Assembly (NCBI GenBank): GCA_002391235.1
Contig: DGRX01000004.1
Span: 157,951 to 221,950 of the forward strand
Source of the DNA: Treponema sp. UBA4377
Lineage (GTDB): Bacteria; Spirochaetota; Spirochaetia; Treponematales; Treponemataceae
DNA length: 64,000 bases
Reading direction: 5' to 3'
Part shown: positions 23,961 to 33,932 of the stretch, one piece after another
Position numbering within the stretch: position 1 is the stretch's first letter
Layout of the letters: the number at the start of each line of letters is the position of its first letter
Translations under genes and position numbers: made by a program
Notes under the pieces: generated by a model
What the model was told of the DNA's origin: nothing
Databases searched by the model: none
The model's input: the letters and a program-made list of their open reading frames with translations, nothing else

Positions 23961-26900
23961 ATGAAAAAGCTGTCGCTTAAGAAAATCGCTCTTTCTCTTT
24001 TTGTGGCCGCGGCCGCGCTTTTGTGGACGACTTGCGACGTAGGCCTTGGCGAAGCGGTTGACAATGACGTGCCCTCTCTTACTGTTACGGGGCCGGCCAA
24101 GGCGTCTGTTTGTCGCGGCAAAGTCACGATTACCGGAACATGCTCCGACGACAAGGGCGTAAAGTCCGTTAACATTCTATTAAAGAACACAAGCACAGGC
24201 GTTTCTTATCCTTACAGCGGAATCATCGACACAAGCAAAAAGTCCGCCAGCGGCGCTTACACTTGGGAGCGAACCGTAAACGAGTTGGATCCAGTCACAG
24301 GAAAGTATCCGCTCCCAGACGGAAGCTATGTGGCCGACGTTACTGTAACCGACATCAACAAGCGCACAAGCGGCGTTTCCAGCACGGCCTTTGACATTGA
24401 CAACACCGCGCCGTTCTTCTGCGTGACCAGCCCTTCAAGCCTTAAAATAGACGGCTCAAAAGTGTACGGCCGCTCCGTGACGATAAGCGGCGAGATTGCC
24501 GACGACCACGACATAGCGAACATGAAAATCCGCGTGTTCCGCACGGACGCAAGCGGAAGCAGCTTGACAAAAATCACCGACCTTGCCCAGACTGAATTTA
24601 GCGGCTTTGAAACCGCCGGAGGAACGACGGTTTACATCGCAAAGTATTTTGACGCGGAACCCGACGCGACAAACAAGGACGGAACCGAGAACCCTAACTA
24701 CAAGCTTTACAAAAACTACAAGGCGATGTATGGAAGCGCCCCGCTTGGAAGCGACGTTTACCTTTACATCGTTCCAACATTGGAGGACACGGCTGGAAAC
24801 GGAAGCGACCACTGCTATGTCGCAAGCGCCTTAAGAAAATTGATTGCGCAAACTTGCGGCGTCGCTGAGACGATTGACTCTTTGCAAACCGCCCAGCTAC
24901 AAAAAATCTATAACGGAACCTACACTCTTCCAGAGTTGGACAAGGACGAGCAGGAAGAGATTCGCGACATTTTGAATGGCGAAAATGCTGCCGCAGACAC
25001 TTATTATTGCGGAAAGGATCCTAGCGATCCAAGCGATCCAAGCAAAGAGTATCGATTTGCGGCCACTGTCAACTCGGACAACAATCCGACTTACGACTTT
25101 AACGGCTACGAAAATCCAACGTCAAATTGGGTTGGCGTCAACACAGGCGGAACGGTGACAATCACCTTAAAAGCCGGCCGCGACGGTTGGGGCATTTTGC
25201 CTTCAAGCCTAGAAGTGAACCTTTACGATTCCTCTAGCAGCGGAAACAAGGGAGCGCTTGCCTTTAGTTCTGCGACCGGAGCCGTCCTTGTCCGCGACGC
25301 GACAAACAAGGAGACCAAGGACATTGGAACATCCGTTACAAGCCAGTCTTATTACGTAACTCTTCCTTCTTTGAACGCTGGAAAATATTATTTGCTTGAG
25401 GCCACGGGAGAGGATGAAAACGACTGCGATTTGGCCGCGCTTAGCGGAAACAAGTACGGCTTTAAGGTAGCCGTTACAATCACGCCGCCTACATTGACCG
25501 CGCCGAACGACATGTTCTATATCAACGGAGCCGGAGTAAAGTCTAGCGGCGACTACAAGTTTAGAATTGACATTAAAGACGAGTCTGTGGAAATCCAGCA
25601 AAACGGCGTGAAAGTCACAGGCGTGATTTACGCAGACCACGTTGCCTCCAAGGGCTACCGTGACAATTACACTCCCGTAAAGACTGTTGAAAAAGAATAT
25701 ACAAGCCAAATCGTAAAGAACCCCGACAACAGCTTTTACTTGGATGTTCCTATAAAGGATTTTGCCTTTAGCATTGACGGCGAAAAGAACTATACGATTG
25801 CCCTTATTGCAAGCGGCGCCTACAAAGACGGCGACGGAAACAAGCAATGGTCCAACGACAAGGTCTTTATGTTCTGGGCGGACAACAAAAAGCCGGAAGT
25901 GAATTTGGCCTCTCCAAAAGCGACGGAAACGTTGATTAGCGAAGACTTCTCAAGCTACGAAAAGGACGACGAAACATTAAAGACATACATTACGCCGACT
26001 GGAACTTGGAGCGACATCGGCGGTTCCGGCACCCGCAAGTTGTGGCACACAAGCGACGACACTGAAACTCCGTCAATTTCTTGGACGGCGGCTTCGGGCT
26101 ACTATGTTCCAGGAACCGACTACTACGAAAAGCAGGCGACCGACTGCTACGGACTTGTCGACACCGACAAATTTGAGCCGGGAACGACAAGCGTGGCAGG
26201 CTTGTACACCTTGTCGTTGAACGGAACGGCAGGAAAGACTTGGACTCCCGTTGACGGCGCCAGCCAAAACGCTTCTAGCACTCCTTGGGAACAAAAGATT
26301 GAGATAGAGGAAGGCATTAACAAAATATTCCGCGTGGTCGGAGTTGACTCTGTCGGAAACTTGAGCGACGTTAAAGGAAAAACGGATTTGAAATACGACT
26401 TTGAGGCGCCAAAGGTTGAGTTGACAAGCGAGCCCGCCAGCAACGGCTATTACAATAAAAACGACTCAATGGACGAATCGGGCGTTCAACACGACTTTCC
26501 GATAAGCGCCAAGGCCAGCGACTCCTACAAGATTGACGCTAGCGGCGTTACCGTGACCGCGACTCTAAACGGCGCGGAGGTTCCAAGCGGAACAAGAGGC
26601 TATACATTCACCAAGACCCAAACTGACGAAAAAACCGTCACAGTCGCGATTGTATTAAAGTCAGACGGAACAAGCGACGGCAAATGGAACTTTAAGATTG
26701 CGGCCAAGGATTCGGCTGGCCGCGACGCGACGGCTCTTGAATGGACAAGAATCGTTGACACAATCGCTCCGACATTTGAAACGTTCACTACTCCCGCCAA
26801 CATCAACGGAACAAAAATCGCCATTGGAAGCGGCAGCGACAATACAAAGTGGACAAAATGGGAAAACTCTTGGTTCACGTCGACAGGCCTTGTCTTTAAC

Positions 26901-29900
26901 GGAAACTTGACGGACAGCTCTAGCGGCGTGGACAAGATTTCTTACGTTTTGACGCCCGTCGGCGCGACAGAGAGCATCCAAGGCCAAAAGACTTTGGAAG
27001 CCGCTTCCGGAACGACACCATTTACGCTTACAGTGACCGGCTTTGAGCAAAGCGTCCGCAACGGCGCTTTGTTGACCGCAAACACGCTTACAGTAAAAGC
27101 CGTTGACAAGGCCGGAAACGAAAGCGCCGGCGAGCTTCTTGCGATAAACGTTGACCAAAGCCAGCCTGCGTTTGCCGCGGCTTGGTACACATACGTCGCA
27201 ACAAGTCCCGCCGCCGCTGACCTTGCCAAGGCCGAAGGAATCATCATGTCCGACGGCAAAAAGGCGATGACAGTTTACGGAACGGTCTCTTGCCCATTAA
27301 GCGGCGTGGCCGGCCTTGCCTGGCAAATCGCCGGAACGGAAGTGACGCCCACAAGCGTTGAATGGACGACGGACACAGGCTTGGAGAGCGAATCCTCTTA
27401 CATTGGAGCGGGATGGACCGCCTTGCCCGGTGAGTCTTACGCTGTTACCGGATGGAAGGCCGTCATTCCCGCAGCCTCGTTGGGAACGCCCGGCGACGCT
27501 AACCTTTCTATTTCAAACAAAGCGCAAAAGACAACAAAAGACAGAGTCTTTGTCCTTGACAGCGACGTTAAGGCGCCGTCAATCGTTCTTAACACGCCCG
27601 ACACAAGCATCGCCGCGTATGAGGCCGTTAACGCCGGAACGCCTGACCCAACAATTCCCACTAAAAAGCCCGACGGAAGCCCCGTTCCACCGACAAAGAG
27701 CGTAAACGGGACCCTAAAGATTAGCGGAAGCACAAGCGACGACAAAGAGCTTGACGAGATAGGCATTTATCTTTCAAACGACAACACGGCGGCGATTTTG
27801 CCGGCCGACACGGATATCACAAGCGAGAACACAGGCTCAAAGTACAACTGGACGATTCCGGCCTGCAAGTTTAGCGAGTATGACGCGGCGAACAAAGTTT
27901 ACAAGTTTGCCGACGGAACAACCTTTACGGGAACCGCAAAGCCGGTTTACATAAAGATAAAGGCATCCGACAAGGCCAAAAACCAAACAATCGCGGTTTT
28001 CGAATACTCTGTAAACCCGGACAGCGACAGGCCGATTATTACGATCACCGCTCCGGACGACATCAGCGCGATGACCGCCAGCAATTACGTTTGGAAAAAG
28101 AACGATTCTAAGATTCGCGGAAAGGTCGAAGACGACGACGGATTCACCAACCTTAAGTTGGAATACTCCGTTGACGCCGGCGCGAATTGGACATTGCTTA
28201 ACCTTACAAGCGGCGTCTTTGACTTCTTTGGCGACGGAAACGATTACGAAGGAAAGCACGACATCTTGTTCAAGGTTACGGACGCGGAGGGAACGGAATT
28301 TGTTTCCGGCGACGGAACTGGAGACAACAAGACATGGCTCCGCCCGAAAATCAAGAAGGACGCCACGCACTTCTATGGAGAGACTGACAGCGACGATACG
28401 ACCGTTTACATTCAGATTGACACCAAAAAGCCGCAAATTCTCAGCAAGTCTTTCAAGGTTATTGAAAACGGCCAAGAAAAGTTTGACGCCGCCCTTGGAA
28501 TTGTCGGCGGAACTCGCAATAAATTCTGGCTCTTCTTCTACGCCACCGATCAAAGCGGCATTAACGACGATAAAGTTAACTTTGTCTTTAACGGAACGGA
28601 ATACAGCAAGGCCGCCGGCAACTTGACGATTGCCTCAAAAGCTTATCCTGACGACGAAAGCAAGATTAAAAACAGCGGCGGCGCCGACGTTTACGACAAC
28701 AACCCGGCGTTGAACGGCGCCCGCCTTGTGACTGTTGGACCGATTGACGTTAACGAAAGCGAAAGCAGCAAATGGGCCAGCGGCAGCTATGACGGAAAAA
28801 TCACCGTATACGACAACGCCGATATGTTTAGGGAAGAAAGCTTTGCTGTGGAGGTTGACAACGAAAAGCCGAAAATTTCCCGCATCGCGCCTTCAAGCAG
28901 CCAAACTGTTTCCGGCAACGTAAACCCATACGGAACGGTAAGCGGCGCCGAAAAGCTTTGGTTTAAGCTTAGCGGAAGCGACACAAGCCATGACGATTAC
29001 ACAGCCAGCGACGTTATAAGCCAAAAGAGCTCTTTGATGTGGTACCTCTACTTTGACGGAGGAGCCACTGCAGAAGCAGAAACCCACGCAAAAACTTTAA
29101 GGCGCTTTATTGTCGACGATTTGCATGTTGCAACCGACGACGACATCGACGACGGAAGCTTTAAGGGTATTGTTCCTGTTTACCTTTGGATAAAAGCCCA
29201 GGACGCTGTAGGCAACTTTATCGAAGACAAATACTTGATTAAGTTTGATCCGCAAGGAAGCAGGCCTGAAGTTTCGTTCTCTTATCCCCTTGATGACAGC
29301 GAGACGATGGGCGAGGACATAAAGATTTACGGCGGCGCCAAGGCAAAGGACGTCAATCATCCCACAATCCAAGATGTCTTTGCGCAGATTGCGGTCCGCG
29401 ACTCTTCCGCCGGCGACATCACGTCGTTCCCGACTGCCGACGACTGGATTTTCTTGAGAGGAAAGGGATACGCCGTTGTAAAGATGAGCGACGGTTCCGC
29501 CTGGACTGGAAGCGGAGACCCCGCTGAATACGCGATCCGTTCAACTGTAAACGGAAGCTCTTGGTCAATCAAGCTTAACGAGAACGGAAAAATCAATCCT
29601 CCGACAGGCGCGACATACAATGCCGCGATTCGCGTCAAGGCATACGACGGCGCCAACTACAGCGAAGAGGAAGTCAAGAAGTTCAAGATTGACGGCGACA
29701 ATCCTTCGCTTAAGCTTTTGTACCTTGAGCAGTTTGGAGCCGACGGCTCGTCCGCGACAGCCACGGCCCAGCGCGACTACAAAGAAGGAGTTTATGTAAC
29801 CGGAAAGTGGTTCTTGACCTTTGAATTGACGGACGGCCAAGGAATGGGCCTTGTCAAGATTGGAAAGGCCGCCACGCCCCTAGATGCGGCAAAGCCAGCC

Positions 29901-32900
29901 AATATTGTCACATACTTTGAAAACGGCAAGCCGAATCCAGGCCAAACTGTTGTCACAGGAACGCCGGATTCAGAAGGCATTTATAAAACCGTAAGCGTAA
30001 AGCTTCCGTTGGAAACGGACGCAGGCTGCGGAAGCCAGGCGGTTTACGTTTACTTTGAGGACAAGGGCGGAAAGGGCGGCGCCCAAGTCGCAAAGTCTTA
30101 TGTTGTAAGTTTTGACAACGAAAAGCCAAGGCTGGCCGCCCAAGACGACAGCGACTATTCGATTTCTACGTCCGTGCAGCAGTCTGACGGCTGGTACTCT
30201 TTTGGCTCCAAGGTGAGCGAAGAAAACGCGAGCGACGGAACCAAGCAGTCCGGCTTTGAGCGCTTGGCGTTCTACTTTACTCGCGGAAGCGGCGCCTCTA
30301 TGGAAATCTTTGACCCGATGATTTCCAAGGGAGCGGCCGGCAACAGAAGATCTACAACTGGCTTGACATTTGAAGACGGACTTTATTGGAAGGCGGCGGC
30401 AGTCACAAGAAGCGACGCAAACTTGAACATGCTTACTCTTAGCGCCAAGGATGACAACGTCCACACGGGCGGCTTGGCAAAGCTTGGCGGAAGCATTTAT
30501 AGAATCAAGAACGTTTCGGACGACGGACTTTCCGTTGAGATTGAAGGCCAGCCGGAATCATCTTACACGGCCGCGCTTTTTGCCATAGCCAATGTCGTTG
30601 ACAACGAGATTAACGAAGGAGCTTCCGGAGTTAGAAGGACAGCGGCGGGTTACGGCTACGGCTACAATGATCCGACAAACGACGACGGCGACTTGATGAT
30701 AGAAACCTTGACCCAAAACGGAACCAGCTGGCTTTGGAACGCCAGCATTTACTCAAAGAACATCGCCGACGGCAAGGTTAACATTCACTATGTTGCCTAC
30801 GACAAGGCCGGAAACTACTCTTGCGCCGGCGACGCCGCCGAGTCCGGCTACACTCCGCCAGCGCTTGTGGACGCGACTGTTTGCAACAACAGGCCCCGCA
30901 TCGCCAGGATCAATCTTGGCACAGACTTGAACGGAGACAACAGCGTGGACTTTGGCGACGCCAGCATAGAAAAGGCCAAGCCTTATCCGGAGTCAGGCGA
31001 GCTTTTGACTTGGAACCAGGATTACAACAATGGCGGCGCCGTGACAGAAGCCGTTCTTGGAAGCGCCTCAAACGCCCACCTTACCGCAAAGGGCATGACG
31101 GTCATCAAGCCCGAAATCCTTGGCGGAAACGGAAACATTTATTACGCCTACAAGATTAGCAAAAAAAACGGAACCACGATCACAAGCGGCGCCAACACAA
31201 CAACGCCCCTTGTCGACGCCACATCGGATCCCTTGGTTGAAACCGTAGAGGAAGACAAGACTAAGAGCGACACAAGGGCGCGCAGCGGCGAGATTGCAAT
31301 CCAAGTAGGCGACTTTAACTCATGGGGAAACGTTGACACAGCGACAAACGCTCCGCACAAGGTTGAATTTACGTTCTACGACCAAACCGAAGGCGCTCCC
31401 GCCTACGGCGCGACAGGCTTTGCTGACAGAAGCGACACCGCGACGGCCACAATTTTCATGGCCGTAAGCATGAACGACACGACAGAGCCAAAAATCACCC
31501 GCCAAAACCTTTTCTGGAAGGCAAAGGGCGCGGCAGACGGCGAAGGCAACCCCAACAACTCCGTCGCTTGGGACGGCATGACCCCTCTTGGACACATAGA
31601 CCTTAGCGCCGACTTGCCGGCGGATAAATTTAACCCGACTGCCGGCGCGACAGACGCCGAGATGGACACTGACGACAAGGCCAGCGGAAAGATTGTCCTT
31701 CGCGGAACTGTCAGCGACAACAAGATGCTTTACCGCATCTACGTCAACATTCTAAAGGGAACGACTGGCGTGATGGACACAGAGTTTGCCGGCGCCGGAA
31801 TGACAAAAGCCGCCGCTACCGAGCCTGGAAACGGCAAGGGCTACATCGCGGCGCAGTATGACGCCTCCACAAGGACTTGGAGCAACGTGGACAAGCTTGC
31901 GGACAACGGCGTAAAGTTTACCGTAACAGACAACGGCATCGACGACGAAGGCCACTCGGCCGACTGGGAGTTTGTTTGGGACACAAGCTACATCGCGAAT
32001 GTGGCCGACACAGACGTAAAGATTGACGTTTACTCAAGCGACCAGGTTTTGACAAGCGCGAGCGGAACGGCTTTGACAGGCCTTAACGGAACTTCAAAAT
32101 ACGCTTTGCCCGCCGCTACAGAAAGGAACGTTAGCGGCTCCACGGCGGCAACAGCCGGCAACAAGCCCGACACCTTAAAGGTGGACATAGTGCCCTACAT
32201 CACCGGCCTTACAACAATGCTTAGCGAAAAAGGCGTTGAGCTTTCCCGCACCGCAAAGGGCCACTGGCCGGTTTATTACAAAGACTCAGTGGCCGAAAAG
32301 TTTATAGTCAACGGATTTAATCTCAAGCGCAAAAACGCGTCTTCTGGTCAAAAGAGCATGACTACAAGCGGTCCATATGTTGAAACTGTAAACACAAGCG
32401 TTAATACGCTTAACAACTTGCACGACGACAGCAAGGCCTATAACTTGCAGCCAAGCGACACAAACGACACGCTTACAGACAAGGTTTACGTTGACGTATG
32501 GCAGTTGAACAGCCAGGCGGCGACTTTGGGAGGCCAATTGATAAGCTCTCCGATTATGAAAATCAACCCCACTAATGGCTTGATAGGCTTTGCCTTTAGG
32601 TATGGTCCCGGTGACAACCATTTTGCCATGCCAGGAAAGACAAGCTCTTACGAAAAGAGGCATAAGGGATCGGACACGAAAAACTCGCTTTCCATGGCCT
32701 TTGACGCAAACGGAAACTCATTTGCTACGATTGCAGACGCCGACTCGTCAGAAAATTACGCTGACTTCTTTACCTTCCATTCTTCCCTATGGAATAACCC
32801 TGACGACGGTGTTATTAATAATGCAGGCCGTGCAGCCCAATTAGAAATGACAGGACAAAAGGGCAAAAAAGGCGAAATAAATCCGACAACCATTTACACT

Positions 32901-33917
32901 GGCGAAACCACAAAGCACCAGTCGCCCTGCATCGCAACAGCTGGAAGCAACGTTTATCTTGCTTACTACGACGCCTTTAACAAGGAAATACGCTTTAGGT
33001 CAAGCTTGAGCCAGCCATTTAAAGTTAAAGATAATGGAGATAGAGACGGAAACACTGGCAATTTTGTGAATTTAGAAAAAGCAAAAGAAAGAGTTGATAA
33101 TCATACATATGCCGTTAGCGTCGCTAATTGCCAAATTGTGGCGGAAGAAAATTCCAGCGAAAATCCGCAAGGCGGTTCTTACGTCAGCATCGCGGCAATA
33201 CCCAAGAGCGGCAGCATGGCGGACGATGTGGTTGTAATGGTTTGGTACGACTCGAAGGCAAACGCCATGTGGTACGGCTATAATACTACGCCTAGCACAA
33301 AGCGAGTTGGAACAACACAAACAGTTGGCGACGGCTGGCATATGACCAAACAAATTCTTAGCGGCAAGGCCAACGGATATTACTGCAAGGTGGCTGTTGT
33401 CGGAAACAGCGTCCACATAGCGGCGCAGGATTCCGCCACGGGCTCTGTATGGTATGCCTATCTTGCAAGCTACGCGCAAGACGTTGCGACAAATATTTGC
33501 CGCGTTGACACAGGCAGCGTAGGAAAAAACATCGACCTTGACGTAGCCTTGGCCAGCGCCGGCGGAGACCCGGTGCCATACATAAGCTATTACGCTTCCA
33601 GCGAAAAGCTTCCAAAATTCGCCCGCCTTGCAAAAGCCGGCGTTTGGGGCGACGGCATTGACGGCAATGGAAAATACACAGGAACTTGGGATGTGGGTTT
33701 TGTTCCGACAACAAGCGGCGTTCAGCAGGACAACGTAAACATTGGCGTTTGGAAGAACGCGGGCGTAATAACGAATTCGACCGCAAAACCTGCCGGCTCC
33801 ACAAATTGCTACGGAAATACAACTAAGAACGCTGTGTTGGGCTACAAAAATGCGGACGGAACCAAGGGCTACATCGAGACCGCGCAGCTTACCGGAGACC
33901 CGGCCGCGGCGTATTAA
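23961..33917 (+). CDS. Giant Ig-like repeat lipoprotein (3318 aa), paralogue A
   Basis: It starts after AAGGAGG that overlaps the previous stop, so it is co-transcribed. The signal peptide ends in LLWTTC (Cys25), a relaxed spirochaetal lipobox, followed by DVGLGEAVD. A long series of Ig-like units follows (SDDKGVKSVNILLKN; DNTAPFFCVTSPSSL; DSDRPIITITAPDD). The last about 475 residues (from DVWQLN, near 2843) are different: repeated strings such as NVYLAYYDAFNKEIRFRS, VHIAAQDSATGSVWYAYL and PYISYYASSEKLPKFARL suggest a beta-propeller-like module. It is collinear with the next gene over its whole length. No enzyme motif was recognised; a surface or adhesin role is inferred only. Confidence 0.8.
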   Translation: MKKLSLKKIALSLFVAAAALLWTTCDVGLGEAVDNDVPSLTVTGPAKASVCRGKVTITGTCSDDKGVKSVNILLKNTSTGVSYPYSGIIDTSKKSASGAYTWERTVNELDPVTGKYPLPDGSYVADVTVTDINKRTSGVSSTAFDIDNTAPFFCVTSPSSLKIDGSKVYGRSVTISGEIADDHDIANMKIRVFRTDASGSSLTKITDLAQTEFSGFETAGGTTVYIAKYFDAEPDATNKDGTENPNYKLYKNYKAMYGSAPLGSDVYLYIVPTLEDTAGNGSDHCYVASALRKLIAQTCGVAETIDSLQTAQLQKIYNGTYTLPELDKDEQEEIRDILNGENAAADTYYCGKDPSDPSDPSKEYRFAATVNSDNNPTYDFNGYENPTSNWVGVNTGGTVTITLKAGRDGWGILPSSLEVNLYDSSSSGNKGALAFSSATGAVLVRDATNKETKDIGTSVTSQSYYVTLPSLNAGKYYLLEATGEDENDCDLAALSGNKYGFKVAVTITPPTLTAPNDMFYINGAGVKSSGDYKFRIDIKDESVEIQQNGVKVTGVIYADHVASKGYRDNYTPVKTVEKEYTSQIVKNPDNSFYLDVPIKDFAFSIDGEKNYTIALIASGAYKDGDGNKQWSNDKVFMFWADNKKPEVNLASPKATETLISEDFSSYEKDDETLKTYITPTGTWSDIGGSGTRKLWHTSDDTETPSISWTAASGYYVPGTDYYEKQATDCYGLVDTDKFEPGTTSVAGLYTLSLNGTAGKTWTPVDGASQNASSTPWEQKIEIEEGINKIFRVVGVDSVGNLSDVKGKTDLKYDFEAPKVELTSEPASNGYYNKNDSMDESGVQHDFPISAKASDSYKIDASGVTVTATLNGAEVPSGTRGYTFTKTQTDEKTVTVAIVLKSDGTSDGKWNFKIAAKDSAGRDATALEWTRIVDTIAPTFETFTTPANINGTKIAIGSGSDNTKWTKWENSWFTSTGLVFNGNLTDSSSGVDKISYVLTPVGATESIQGQKTLEAASGTTPFTLTVTGFEQSVRNGALLTANTLTVKAVDKAGNESAGELLAINVDQSQPAFAAAWYTYVATSPAAADLAKAEGIIMSDGKKAMTVYGTVSCPLSGVAGLAWQIAGTEVTPTSVEWTTDTGLESESSYIGAGWTALPGESYAVTGWKAVIPAASLGTPGDANLSISNKAQKTTKDRVFVLDSDVKAPSIVLNTPDTSIAAYEAVNAGTPDPTIPTKKPDGSPVPPTKSVNGTLKISGSTSDDKELDEIGIYLSNDNTAAILPADTDITSENTGSKYNWTIPACKFSEYDAANKVYKFADGTTFTGTAKPVYIKIKASDKAKNQTIAVFEYSVNPDSDRPIITITAPDDISAMTASNYVWKKNDSKIRGKVEDDDGFTNLKLEYSVDAGANWTLLNLTSGVFDFFGDGNDYEGKHDILFKVTDAEGTEFVSGDGTGDNKTWLRPKIKKDATHFYGETDSDDTTVYIQIDTKKPQILSKSFKVIENGQEKFDAALGIVGGTRNKFWLFFYATDQSGINDDKVNFVFNGTEYSKAAGNLTIASKAYPDDESKIKNSGGADVYDNNPALNGARLVTVGPIDVNESESSKWASGSYDGKITVYDNADMFREESFAVEVDNEKPKISRIAPSSSQTVSGNVNPYGTVSGAEKLWFKLSGSDTSHDDYTASDVISQKSSLMWYLYFDGGATAEAETHAKTLRRFIVDDLHVATDDDIDDGSFKGIVPVYLWIKAQDAVGNFIEDKYLIKFDPQGSRPEVSFSYPLDDSETMGEDIKIYGGAKAKDVNHPTIQDVFAQIAVRDSSAGDITSFPTADDWIFLRGKGYAVVKMSDGSAWTGSGDPAEYAIRSTVNGSSWSIKLNENGKINPPTGATYNAAIRVKAYDGANYSEEEVKKFKIDGDNPSLKLLYLEQFGADGSSATATAQRDYKEGVYVTGKWFLTFELTDGQGMGLVKIGKAATPLDAAKPANIVTYFENGKPNPGQTVVTGTPDSEGIYKTVSVKLPLETDAGCGSQAVYVYFEDKGGKGGAQVAKSYVVSFDNEKPRLAAQDDSDYSISTSVQQSDGWYSFGSKVSEENASDGTKQSGFERLAFYFTRGSGASMEIFDPMISKGAAGNRRSTTGLTFEDGLYWKAAAVTRSDANLNMLTLSAKDDNVHTGGLAKLGGSIYRIKNVSDDGLSVEIEGQPESSYTAALFAIANVVDNEINEGASGVRRTAAGYGYGYNDPTNDDGDLMIETLTQNGTSWLWNASIYSKNIADGKVNIHYVAYDKAGNYSCAGDAAESGYTPPALVDATVCNNRPRIARINLGTDLNGDNSVDFGDASIEKAKPYPESGELLTWNQDYNNGGAVTEAVLGSASNAHLTAKGMTVIKPEILGGNGNIYYAYKISKKNGTTITSGANTTTPLVDATSDPLVETVEEDKTKSDTRARSGEIAIQVGDFNSWGNVDTATNAPHKVEFTFYDQTEGAPAYGATGFADRSDTATATIFMAVSMNDTTEPKITRQNLFWKAKGAADGEGNPNNSVAWDGMTPLGHIDLSADLPADKFNPTAGATDAEMDTDDKASGKIVLRGTVSDNKMLYRIYVNILKGTTGVMDTEFAGAGMTKAAATEPGNGKGYIAAQYDASTRTWSNVDKLADNGVKFTVTDNGIDDEGHSADWEFVWDTSYIANVADTDVKIDVYSSDQVLTSASGTALTGLNGTSKYALPAATERNVSGSTAATAGNKPDTLKVDIVPYITGLTTMLSEKGVELSRTAKGHWPVYYKDSVAEKFIVNGFNLKRKNASSGQKSMTTSGPYVETVNTSVNTLNNLHDDSKAYNLQPSDTNDTLTDKVYVDVWQLNSQAATLGGQLISSPIMKINPTNGLIGFAFRYGPGDNHFAMPGKTSSYEKRHKGSDTKNSLSMAFDANGNSFATIADADSSENYADFFTFHSSLWNNPDDGVINNAGRAAQLEMTGQKGKKGEINPTTIYTGETTKHQSPCIATAGSNVYLAYYDAFNKEIRFRSSLSQPFKVKDNGDRDGNTGNFVNLEKAKERVDNHTYAVSVANCQIVAEENSSENPQGGSYVSIAAIPKSGSMADDVVVMVWYDSKANAMWYGYNTTPSTKRVGTTQTVGDGWHMTKQILSGKANGYYCKVAVVGNSVHIAAQDSATGSVWYAYLASYAQDVATNICRVDTGSVGKNIDLDVALASAGGDPVPYISYYASSEKLPKFARLAKAGVWGDGIDGNGKYTGTWDVGFVPTTSGVQQDNVNIGVWKNAGVITNSTAKPAGSTNCYGNTTKNAVLGYKNADGTKGYIETAQLTGDPAAAY
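25017..25043 (+). repeat. Three tandem 9-bp units inside giant lipoprotein A
   Basis: GATCCTAGC, GATCCAAGC, GATCCAAGC encode Asp-Pro-Ser three times in an exposed linker. Changes in copy number would stay in frame. Confidence 0.8.
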
Positions 33918-33932
33918 TGAAGGAGGGCAAAA

